NCBI GenBank assembly: GCA_018269055.1
Contig: JAFDVI010000026.1
Span: 1-64,000 of the forward strand
Origin: Acidobacteriota bacterium
GTDB lineage: Bacteria; Acidobacteriota; Blastocatellia; RBC074
Direction of reading: 5' to 3'
DNA: 64,000 nt
A program made the position numbers and the translations under genes. The notes beneath the pieces are model-generated. The model searched no databases, was not told the DNA's origin, and saw only the letters and a program-made list of their open reading frames with translations. Of the stretch, positions 54,122 through 61,890 are shown piece by piece. Position 1 is the first letter of the stretch. Every line of letters begins with the position of its first letter.

Positions 54122-56890
54122 CTAGCGTATCCCTCCACGCCGAGCCGCTGCACCCTTGTCGCCGGTTTGCTCTCGCTCTTTGTTCAACTCCACCATATCC
54201 ACATCGGTCGCCACATCTCCCAGCAAATGCTTGCAGAAATAATCCGCCCGCAGCCAGAAAAAGTAATTCGTGGCGTCGGCGTACCCGTGCCGTTTGCCCG
54301 GGATGATGAAAAAATCGAACCGTTTGTTCGCTTTAATCAGCGCGTCCGCCATTCGCAATGTATTCGCCGGATGCACGTTGTCGTCAATGTCTCCGGTCAC
54401 TAGCAGCAAATGCCCTTTCAGGTTTTTGGCCAGGTCGGAGTTCTTTTCGATGGTGTATTCGTATTTCACATTGCCGTCTTTATCGGTGACTTCTTTGACG
54501 CCGTTATGTTTTTCGCTCCACCAACGATTGTAAATGTTGTTTTCGTGATTGCCCGAAGACGACACCGCGACTTTGAAAAAGTCCGGGTACACCAGCATCG
54601 CCGCCGTGGACATAAACCCGCCGCCCGAATGGCCATAAATGCCCACGCGGTCAATGTCAATGAATGCGTGGCGGCGCGACAGTTGTTCAATCGCCGCTTT
54701 CTTGTCGGCCAGTCCGTAATCGCGCAAATTGCCGTAGCCGTAATTGTGATACCACTTCGACCGCGACGGATGGCCGCCGCGATTGCCGACTTCAATGACG
54801 ATGAAGCCGAATTGCGCCAGCGTCACGCGGTCGTTGCGCGGCGTGAAGGTTTTGGTCACGCTTTCGGTCTGCGGGCCGGGATACACATAAGCGATTATGG
54901 GGTACTTTTTCTTTTCGTCGAAATCAAAAGGCTTGTACATCACGCCGTACAAGTCCGTGACGCCGTCATCGGCTTTCACCTTGAACGGTTCGGGGAATTT
55001 GTACCCGGCTTCGTTCATGGCCGAAAGGTCTGTCTTTTCCAAATCCATCAGTTTGTTGCCAAGCTGATCACACAAAACGGATTCAGGCACAGAGTTTACT
55101 CGCGAAGCATTGTCCACAAAGTATTTGCCCGAATCCGAAGTCGCCGCCGCGTGTGAGCCGTCGCCGGGATTGAGCAACTTCATTCCCGCTCCGCTGAAAT
55201 TCACGCTGTATGTGTGCAGGTAATACGGGTCTTCGCCCGTTTCGTGGCCATTGATGTTGACGTACAGCGTGCGCGTTTTTTCGTCCACAGCTTCTATGCT
55301 GTCGCAGTAAAACTCGCCCGAAGTGATTTGGTTTTTCAGCGTGCCGTCGGCTCCGAACAGATAGTAATGGCCCCAACCGTCGCGTTCCGACCAGTGAATC
55401 AATTCCTGCCCATTGCCTATCAACACCAGCGGTTTGACTTCGACGTAGGTGTTCAACCGCTCTTCGATCAGGGTTTTGACTTCGCCGGTCGCGGTGTCGG
55501 CAACACACACGTCAATCTTTTTCAGATCGCGGCTGGTGCGATTGAAATACAGCTTGTCCGAGCCATCGGCCAGCCATTTCGGTTCGACGCCGGAGCCAAA
55601 TTGCCCGCCGCCCTGTTGCTGTTGTTGCTGATCCTGTTCGACGCTGCGATCCACCTGAATGAACCGCGCGCGTTCGCGCTCCGCATTGGTTGGGACGGCG
55701 GTGTACACGGCGACTTGCTGATCGGGGAAACGGTCTTCCTTGATTTTGACGCGCGCCTTGCTGGCAATATCGAACACTTCCAGATCGGCCTGCGGCTGGT
55801 TGACTTCGCCGGGCATGCCGTAACGATAGGTTTCCAGCGTCGGCCTTGGATTCGACAGTGAATTGATCACCCACAAATCTGCGACTTTGCGCTGATCACT
55901 GCGCAGCGTGGAAAACTTCTTGGAATCTTTCGACCAGTAAACGGTGACGGCCGGAACGCGCGGCGTTTTATTTTTTTCGCTGAACTTGTAGGCGGCTTTT
56001 TCCTCTTCGCGCAATCGTCGGGCGTAGCTGTAATTTTCTTCGCCATCGGTCGTAATCTGGGTTTCGACGATGGTTGTGTCGTCTTCTTTCTTCAGCGCCT
56101 TGGCGTAATTGTCGGCGTCCATCATAAACAAGTTGCTGCCGCGCGCGAACACAATCGTTTTTTCATCCGGCGAAACCGCTGCCCAACGCGTTTTGCGCGG
56201 CGGCTGGTAATCCGGCAGCAAGCTGAGTTTGGAGTTCGCCAACTCCCATTCAAAATAAACCGTTCGGTTTGGAGAAACCGGCGGTCGCTGTCCTGCGGCT
56301 TGCCCGCCGCGCTGTTGCGGATCGTCATCATCGTCTTCGGCTACGTTCTCCCCTTCAGGTTCATCTTCCGGAGTTCCCTGTTCTTGCCCCGAACCAGCAA
56401 CCGCCTGCTCTTCTTTTTTCAATCCCGGAATATCGGCTTCGCGCGGCACGCTGATGTCGAACTGAAACGCGGAATCTTTTTTGACCATACGCACCGAAGT
56501 AATCGGCAAATGCTGCGCGTCATACGGAATACGGGTGATGGTGGTCAATTGCGCAGCCATTTTGGCGTTGTCGAATAACGGCGCTTTTGATTTTTTCAGC
56601 GGGTCAACCAGATAAAACTTTCGGCCTTGCCCTGTTTCGTAGCTGTACCAGAATTTGTCGCCGCTTTCGAACCAGTGCGGCGTGACGGCGGTGTCAAATA
56701 CCATCTTGCCGACTTTTTGCGCCGTCCAGCGCGAAGCCAGATCGTAATTGGCTTTCTGGACGCGCGCATCCGCGTCCGCTTTTTTGTCCTGGGCAAAAGC
56801 GCCGACCGGGGCCAATGCCAAGCCAAAACAGAGCGCTGTCACGACCAACTGTTTGAATTTGCGATGAACACGACCGAAATGAGCCTGCAT
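54122..56890 (-). CDS. S9-family dipeptidyl peptidase (DPP4-like)
   Basis: A 922-residue secreted serine peptidase. ATG 56890 after AGGAGG gives a signal peptide (VVTALCFGLALAPVGAFAQ); the open frame to 56944 is not needed. The N-terminal 600 residues form the DPP4-type propeller (AVSPDEKTIVFARGSNLFMM) interrupted by acidic and Gln-rich low-complexity inserts (EDDDDD, and a run of Gln near residue 440). The C-terminal hydrolase domain has the nucleophile in GIYGHSGGGFMST and the catalytic His in PGKRHGYAD. It probably removes dipeptides from peptide N-termini in the periplasm. Confidence 0.95.
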   Translation of the reverse strand: MQAHFGRVHRKFKQLVVTALCFGLALAPVGAFAQDKKADADARVQKANYDLASRWTAQKVGKMVFDTAVTPHWFESGDKFWYSYETGQGRKFYLVDPLKKSKAPLFDNAKMAAQLTTITRIPYDAQHLPITSVRMVKKDSAFQFDISVPREADIPGLKKEEQAVAGSGQEQGTPEDEPEGENVAEDDDDDPQQRGGQAAGQRPPVSPNRTVYFEWELANSKLSLLPDYQPPRKTRWAAVSPDEKTIVFARGSNLFMMDADNYAKALKKEDDTTIVETQITTDGEENYSYARRLREEEKAAYKFSEKNKTPRVPAVTVYWSKDSKKFSTLRSDQRKVADLWVINSLSNPRPTLETYRYGMPGEVNQPQADLEVFDIASKARVKIKEDRFPDQQVAVYTAVPTNAERERARFIQVDRSVEQDQQQQQQGGGQFGSGVEPKWLADGSDKLYFNRTSRDLKKIDVCVADTATGEVKTLIEERLNTYVEVKPLVLIGNGQELIHWSERDGWGHYYLFGADGTLKNQITSGEFYCDSIEAVDEKTRTLYVNINGHETGEDPYYLHTYSVNFSGAGMKLLNPGDGSHAAATSDSGKYFVDNASRVNSVPESVLCDQLGNKLMDLEKTDLSAMNEAGYKFPEPFKVKADDGVTDLYGVMYKPFDFDEKKKYPIIAYVYPGPQTESVTKTFTPRNDRVTLAQFGFIVIEVGNRGGHPSRSKWYHNYGYGNLRDYGLADKKAAIEQLSRRHAFIDIDRVGIYGHSGGGFMSTAAMLVYPDFFKVAVSSSGNHENNIYNRWWSEKHNGVKEVTDKDGNVKYEYTIEKNSDLAKNLKGHLLLVTGDIDDNVHPANTLRMADALIKANKRFDFFIIPGKRHGYADATNYFFWLRADYFCKHLLGDVATDVDMVELNKEREQTGDKGAAARRGGIR

Positions 56891-56984
56891 ACTTTCGAGC
56901 CTCCTGAGATTGATAGAGAATTTTGCGGGTTGAACTGCTCGCAATGGAGCGTCAACGGTTATGACGCCACTGTAGATTGGTCGG

Positions 56985-58079
56985 TTACGACACCACGGTC
57001 GAGGCGGAAAGAAAGTTTCCGTACCGGACGGCGGCTGACGCCAGTTCCCCGGTTCGGGCTTTGTTGAGTTTGGTGAAGAAAGTCGGCGAAACGGTGACCG
57101 TACCGTTCTTCAATTCACGCTTCCAAATGCCGACAACCTGGCCGTTGATCACAATGATGGGGCTGAAAATGCCGTTTCCGGAAATTGTCTGTTTTGCGTT
57201 TTCGGGGCTGAGCACGGCGCTGCGATCTTTGTAGGCGACCGTGTATTCATCATAAGGCGGCAACAAATACGTTGAGGGTGATTTGCCGTTTACCGATTTG
57301 GTAACAGAGCCAATAGGCGCAAACCAGTACGTTTGATCGCCTACGATTTCCTGCACCAGATTTGGTTTCGCCAGTTCAACGGCGGCTTTCGCTTCGGCGA
57401 CCGTCAGCCCTGACCACCAGAGAAAATCCTGCAAGCTGGCCGGGCCGTGGCTGGTGAAATAACGCCGCGCGAGTTCGGCCAACGCTTCTTCTGTTGTCTT
57501 CGGCTTTGTCGCCGGAACCCATTCCTCAAACAGCCGAAACGTCGGTTGTTTGCCTTCGCGTGAGCCAAAACAAAGCAGCTTGGTCAGCGAAAGCTGACAC
57601 ACAATGTGCAACCCTCGCCCATTGGCGGTCGAAATTTTCGCCGATTCCAACACCTGATAGATCGCGTTGCGCGGCAATTGTTTGCCGCCTTGCAAGGCGC
57701 GAATGAGCGTTTTTTGGCTGCGCGCGAACACACCCTGATCCAGTTCATAATCTTTTTTCAGCCGGGGCAAAAATTGTTTTGCGACGCGAGCCGCCAGCAA
57801 ATCCATCATCCAATGAGCGTCTGCCGCCGCGACAAAATGCAGAGTTCTGCGCATTGGCCAAGTGCGCACAATCTTTTTTTCGGCAATGGCCTGTTCAATC
57901 AAGGTTTCGGTGGGATTGAGTTTTTCCGGCATTCGCAAGCCCACGGCCCACAACGCACCGTTGAAGTCTTGCGCCTGAACCGCACCGAGCCAGGCGACGA
58001 CATCACCCGGCTCGGCAAATTTCGATTCTGCAATGCGCTGGTTTTGTAATCGCAACTGCCGGATGTCCGAACTTTTCAT
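56985..58079 (-). CDS. AlkZ-like winged-helix DNA glycosylase
   Basis: A 364-residue protein of the winged-helix family formerly called DUF1006/HTH_42. It carries the Gln-x-Gln catalytic motif (GAVQAQDF) followed by the typical GLRMP and VRTWPMRRTLHFV segments, and a C-terminal LLPPYDEYTVAY block. AlkZ and YcaQ homologues excise alkylated or crosslinked bases, or protect against a self-made genotoxin. No biosynthetic cluster is adjacent, so a general repair role is more likely. The next gene upstream ends 29 bases from its start. Confidence 0.9.
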   Translation of the reverse strand: MKSSDIRQLRLQNQRIAESKFAEPGDVVAWLGAVQAQDFNGALWAVGLRMPEKLNPTETLIEQAIAEKKIVRTWPMRRTLHFVAAADAHWMMDLLAARVAKQFLPRLKKDYELDQGVFARSQKTLIRALQGGKQLPRNAIYQVLESAKISTANGRGLHIVCQLSLTKLLCFGSREGKQPTFRLFEEWVPATKPKTTEEALAELARRYFTSHGPASLQDFLWWSGLTVAEAKAAVELAKPNLVQEIVGDQTYWFAPIGSVTKSVNGKSPSTYLLPPYDEYTVAYKDRSAVLSPENAKQTISGNGIFSPIIVINGQVVGIWKRELKNGTVTVSPTFFTKLNKARTGELASAAVRYGNFLSASTVVS

Positions 58080-58108
58080 AATTATGCGTGCCGAACAATC
58101 GCCGGAAG

Positions 58109-58522
58109 TTATTGTTTCTTGGTGGCCTTCAGCGATCCTTTATCCACTTCGTTTCCATCCGCTTTCTGGCGTACGGAGTACGTGCCATTCAGAGCCGAGC
58201 CATCAAAAGTCGCCACAAGAGTGACTTCTACTTCGCCTGCCGGATCGGCCAGCTTAATCGTCGCCTTGCCATCCGCCAACACGACCGCAGTCAGCGGAGT
58301 CGTATAGCTTTCTCCACCATCGGGCTTGGGTGTAATCGTTCCACCCAATTTTCCGTCGGCGTTTTTGGTAATTGTCATTTCAAAGGTTCCGTTGCTGTCT
58401 CCAGTCCAGCTTCCAGACCAAGAACCAACCAAATTTTTCTCACTGGCGCTCTGCCCCGCCAAAGCCGAGCCTATCAAACAGAAACAAAACAACGACAACA
58501 ACACAAAGAAACGTTTGCGCAT
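58109..58522 (-). CDS. Small secreted beta-rich protein
   Basis: A 137-residue protein with AGGAGG before ATG 58522 and a signal peptide (MRKRFFVLLSLFCFCLIGSALA). The mature part is all beta with repeated Gly/Ser/Thr: LVGSWSGSWTGDSNGTFEMTI, GGTITPKPDGG, GSALNGTYSV. It looks like a small lipocalin-type or calycin barrel (GSWSG start, GTYSV end). I know of no function. It may be co-transcribed with the glycosylase gene 29 bases downstream. Confidence 0.8.
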   Translation of the reverse strand: MRKRFFVLLSLFCFCLIGSALAGQSASEKNLVGSWSGSWTGDSNGTFEMTITKNADGKLGGTITPKPDGGESYTTPLTAVVLADGKATIKLADPAGEVEVTLVATFDGSALNGTYSVRQKADGNEVDKGSLKATKKQ

Positions 58523-58540
58523 GATTTCCTCCTCGGAAAA

Positions 58541-58622
58541 AGTAGTGCAACCAGCCGTGGTTGCGTGTTTCCCGGCAAAAGTGGGTTCTGGAAGCAACGC
58601 AACCATGGCTGGTTGCGCCACT
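58541..58622. repeat. Palindrome GCAACCAGCCGTGGTTGC upstream of the small secreted protein gene
   Basis: Arms of 26 bp (58541-58566 and 58597-58622) match with three mismatches. Each arm again contains an inner palindrome (GCAACCA...TGGTTGC), the same two-level design as class A. It fills the gap to the esterase gene. Confidence 0.88.
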
Positions 58623-58637
58623 CTTGTCGCACGATTT

Positions 58638-60059
58638 TCATTTCGTCGCAGCCTGTGCGGGCTTTGCCGCAGAGCTTTTCAGGTAGCGACTGGCGAAGGT
58701 CAAAAATGTTGGCCAGTTCGGTCCCGGCGTATGCCCTGCGCTATGTTGCCGAAACGCGATGTCGCCATCCATCAAGCCGGTTTCCATCGGCGGAAACTCC
58801 ATCGTGCCCAGGTCATTTTTGCCAAGCAATTTGTAAACAGGACCAGCGTATGCACCAGCGAGAAACATGCCTTTGGCGTCCACCCAGCCGTCGCCTTTTT
58901 CGACAGAACCCGCGCTTATGAATACAGGACGCGGCGCACACAATGCCACCAGTTCGTGCGAATCCACAGGCAGATCGTCGGCGGTCAGCGGCCCGGCATA
59001 TTTCAGATAATTGCCCGCCATCCAGTGGTATTCGCTCGGCGCGGCGACGTTTTCGACCATCTCGCCGTAATTGTTCCGCCGATGAATTTTCGCGCCGCCC
59101 GCGCCTGAAGAGCTGACGAACGCAATGGCCAGCCGAGGTTCATACGCCATCGCCACTAGCGTCGCTTTGCCGTAGCGCGAATGCCCTTCCAGGCCGACCA
59201 TTTTGGCGTTGACGGCTTTGTCGGTTTCAAAGTAATCCAGTGCGCGGCTGACGCCCCATGCCCAGGCGCGCAACGCGCCCCAATCGTCGGCTTTGCGGGG
59301 TTGGCCTTTGTTGACCAGACCGATGATGCCCGCCGTCAACCCTGCGCCGTTGTCCGCCTGAATGCTGGTGGGAACAAGCGTGGCGTAGCCCCAGCCTTTT
59401 TCCAGCACCTGTTGCTGCCATGGCGTTCCTGGCTGTTGCGGCAACGGCGGCGCATTTGCCGGACGCGGCGGCAATTGGAACATCAATTCCATCATCACCG
59501 GAACGTTCATCGCCTTGGCCGGGGTCGTCAGCGTCAATTTGATGTCAACGGTTACTGCCGGATACGACGAATTGTCTACGTGGCCGACAAGCTGTTTGGT
59601 GACGACCGGCACGCCGTACTTTTCTTCGTTGACGGAGCTTGTGACTTCCCAATTTACTTTCGGCGTGACTTTTGGAGCGCGACCGTAGACTTCTCGATCG
59701 AAGTCTTCAACGATTTCGGCGCGCCGCTGGTTCCACCACACTTTGGCCGAGGTGACTTTCTTGCCGTTTTTCAGCGTCAATGGATCAGGCAATGGTGAAT
59801 ACGGTTTCACCTTCGATTCGTCATAGTTGGCAAAATTCGGAGCGTCCTTGTTGCTGCCATTTGCGCCAGGGCGCAGTTCTTTGATGCCCAGCAGCTTCAT
59901 CATCCGTTGATGATCTTCGCGGGTGGCGGCCTGCTGCGCCTGCAACTGCGCCTGCTGTTCAGGCGTGAGTTGGCGTTGCGGTTGCTGGGCGAACAGCACC
60001 GCGCTGGTCAGCGTTAGAGCTGCCGCAACGCAGATGGTCGGTGCAAAAAATGGTTTCAT
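58638..60059 (-). CDS. CE15-like glucuronoyl esterase/acetylxylan esterase
   Basis: A 473-residue secreted alpha/beta hydrolase with AAGGAG before ATG 60059 and a signal peptide (PTICVAAALTLTSAVLFAQ). A Gln-rich stretch follows (residues 26-50). The nucleophile motif GLEGHSRYGKATL matches the G-C/H-S-R-x-G-K pattern of CE15 glucuronoyl esterases, which split lignin-glucuronoxylan esters. The catalytic His is in RQHSAGHTPGPNWPTF. With the GH3 enzyme upstream it suggests plant-polymer use. Annotation databases may call it acetylxylan esterase. Confidence 0.87.
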   Translation of the reverse strand: MKPFFAPTICVAAALTLTSAVLFAQQPQRQLTPEQQAQLQAQQAATREDHQRMMKLLGIKELRPGANGSNKDAPNFANYDESKVKPYSPLPDPLTLKNGKKVTSAKVWWNQRRAEIVEDFDREVYGRAPKVTPKVNWEVTSSVNEEKYGVPVVTKQLVGHVDNSSYPAVTVDIKLTLTTPAKAMNVPVMMELMFQLPPRPANAPPLPQQPGTPWQQQVLEKGWGYATLVPTSIQADNGAGLTAGIIGLVNKGQPRKADDWGALRAWAWGVSRALDYFETDKAVNAKMVGLEGHSRYGKATLVAMAYEPRLAIAFVSSSGAGGAKIHRRNNYGEMVENVAAPSEYHWMAGNYLKYAGPLTADDLPVDSHELVALCAPRPVFISAGSVEKGDGWVDAKGMFLAGAYAGPVYKLLGKNDLGTMEFPPMETGLMDGDIAFRQHSAGHTPGPNWPTFLTFASRYLKSSAAKPAQAATK

Positions 60060-60140
60060 GATGCGGATCTCCTTGTAAACAAACGATCGTTGTGAAAATC
60101 GAGGTAAGTCTTGAACCAGAACGCTCGCATTTCGCCCCGG

Positions 60141-60683
60141 TCACATCGTCGCTCCCAGTCGTTCAAGCACACCTGGAAAAAAAATCTCTGTTACCAATAG
60201 ATGGCTGTCCGCCAGAAAAAACCGATACCTTCGCGCCCACAACAACGGCGTGGTTTCAGCAGGAGACGGAAAAATCAATTCCGCACGGAGTTGCCGGTAT
60301 TCAAATTCGCCGCGCTGATGTGCGTCGTGCTTTTCCAGCATTTCGCCGAGCGGGTTATTGCCCATTGTCGCAAGCCAGGGATAGCGCGCAAGGACGGCGT
60401 GCGGCATTAACGTTGCCGCCACCAAGCGCACGGTGTCGCCGGCTTTGATCAACACATCGCGGCGCAATCCACTGTTGCCGTCTTTATCCACCCAATCGGT
60501 GTTTCCTCGCAGTTCGACGGACGAAGGCAAACCGTAGGCTTCCTGCAACGCCAAGGTCAGCAATTGCTCATACTGCAAAGCCGTCTTGACGACGGGGGAA
60601 ACCTGCTGGCCGGTTAATTCTTCGGCAGAAATCCAATGATCGGTTGAAAGCAAAAATTCGGTCGGAACAAACTGTACATCCAT
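60141..60683 (-). CDS. Chorismate lyase family protein (UbiC-like)
   Basis: A 180-residue protein of the chorismate pyruvate-lyase fold. Typical blocks: RRDVLIKAGDTVRLVAATLMP, LGNNPLGEML-like segment (MGNNPLGEML), FEYRQLRAEL and the end LVTEIFFPGVLER. The fold's binding-site Arg (RRDVL) and Glu (TEIFFP) are present. UbiC makes 4-hydroxybenzoate for ubiquinone, but acidobacteria mostly use menaquinone and no ubi genes are here, so the product may serve something else. It starts at ATG 60683. Confidence 0.85.
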   Translation of the reverse strand: MDVQFVPTEFLLSTDHWISAEELTGQQVSPVVKTALQYEQLLTLALQEAYGLPSSVELRGNTDWVDKDGNSGLRRDVLIKAGDTVRLVAATLMPHAVLARYPWLATMGNNPLGEMLEKHDAHQRGEFEYRQLRAELIFPSPAETTPLLWARRYRFFLADSHLLVTEIFFPGVLERLGATM

Positions 60684-60727
60684 GAAAACTTACTGCTAAA
60701 AAATCTAAATCGAACCAGAAAACTTTG

Positions 60728-60812
60728 AGACAGGATTTACAGAATTCAACAGGATAAACATGAGGCTTGAACTGGTTGACAACAATCCTGTTCAATCTTG
60801 TCAATCCTGTCT
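60728..60812. repeat. Class C palindrome (GACAGGATTTACAG words), copy 2
   Basis: AGACAGGATTTACAGAATTC on the left and ATCTTGTCAATCCTGTCT on the right, with further AATCCTGTT words between. The same words make the inner arms at 39745-39825. It lies in the 223-base gap between the chorismate lyase start and the NIF3 stop; nothing else is visible in that gap. Confidence 0.85.
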
Positions 60813-60906
60813 ATTTTTCCCATCTCAATATTGCCTGCGTTGATTTCGTTGAAGATCAAGGCTTGCTTGCCTCGGTCGCTTTGGTCAATTTCCGATGGCC
60901 GGACAT

Positions 60907-61803
60907 TCAATTCATCACAGGTTTGTCGGGACGCCAGAACGGTTCTGCCGCCGCGATGAACTCAATGGGAACTTCCTTGATGAAGCCTTTCAACCATTCG
61001 GCGCAATACTTCATCCCTGATTGTTCCGAGACGACATGGCCCAGCACGATCAGAGCTTTCTTCTGACCGGAAGAAATCATGTCCTGCACGTATTCGACCA
61101 ATTCCCATTCGTGCGTTTCGCCGAGAATCAGAACGTCTACGCCGGGTTGCGAAATAAACGGCACGCCGGGCATCAGGCTGCAATTTCCCCAACTGGCCAT
61201 CGCGCGATTCACAACCAGGTCTGGATCGCCGATGACGCGCATCGTGCGAATCTTCAGTTTGGTTTCCAATTCCTTGGCCAGTTTGGCCAAGGGTATGCCG
61301 GGAAATGTGTATTGGCGAAAATTCTGCGGATCATTGTATTTCTCCCAACCCAATTCGCGCATCATTCCTTTCGCTACGCCATCCATCGGTTTGAGGCCGT
61401 GCAAATGGTCGTGGAAGTGAAAGACGACCATGTTGTTTTTGTTCAGAAAGTCGAGCTTGTAGTGGTACGTCGCATCTTGCTGAAACTGGTCGGTGCGATC
61501 TTGATGCGAAAAGAATGTGGATTCGTGCGTGATGACCATGTTTTTGCCCGCAGCGGCAGCGCGTTTGACAACATCCAGCGTCGCCATCATCGTCGTGGCA
61601 ATGCCTTTGACGGGCGTTTCCGCCGTCCCGGCAATGATGTTGTCCACGGTTTGCGCTCGCCACGGAATGCCGACATTGGCTTTGATGCGGTCAATTACTT
61701 GTCCGGCAGTGAGCGTGGAACTTTGCGCCCGCGTCAGAGTCGTTGCCGCAAATCCCACGGAAGCCAGCAGGAAGCTGCGGCGCGATGTGTTGTGGGTATT
61801 CAT
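60907..61803 (-). CDS. NIF3-family dinuclear-metal protein with Tat signal
   Basis: A 298-residue protein. The start [21 protein letters not shown] is a twin-arginine signal, unusual for the NIF3/YbgI family, whose members are normally cytoplasmic. Family metal-binding features are present: [10 protein letters not shown] (His, Glu), [11 protein letters not shown] (His cluster), and [13 protein letters not shown] and [12 protein letters not shown] near the C-terminus. The shorter single-domain length is normal for bacteria. Substrate is unknown; export suggests a periplasmic metal-dependent hydrolase. Confidence 0.87.
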   Translation of the reverse strand: MNTHNTSRRSFLLASVGFAATTLTRAQSSTLTAGQVIDRIKANVGIPWRAQTVDNIIAGTAETPVKGIATTMMATLDVVKRAAAAGKNMVITHESTFFSHQDRTDQFQQDATYHYKLDFLNKNNMVVFHFHDHLHGLKPMDGVAKGMMRELGWEKYNDPQNFRQYTFPGIPLAKLAKELETKLKIRTMRVIGDPDLVVNRAMASWGNCSLMPGVPFISQPGVDVLILGETHEWELVEYVQDMISSGQKKALIVLGHVVSEQSGMKYCAEWLKGFIKEVPIEFIAAAEPFWRPDKPVMN

Positions 61804-61816
61804 AAATAAAAACCTT

Positions 61817-61880
61817 GTTCAGAGTTCACGCTTCAGCGTGTTACCCGAAATCCAGACACGCTGAAGCGTGAACTCTGAAC
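61817..61880. repeat. Class B palindrome, copy 2
   Basis: Perfect 25-bp arms (61817-61841 and 61856-61880) around a 14-base spacer. The arms equal those at 21483-21542 apart from one base, but the spacer differs completely. It lies between the GH3 stop and the NIF3 start. Confidence 0.97.
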
Positions 61881-61890
61881 TTCAAAGCAA

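Noticed and set aside
56985-58079. AlkZ-like glycosylase as self-resistance for a genotoxic natural product
   Set aside because: No biosynthetic genes lie around it; the general repair reading is simpler.
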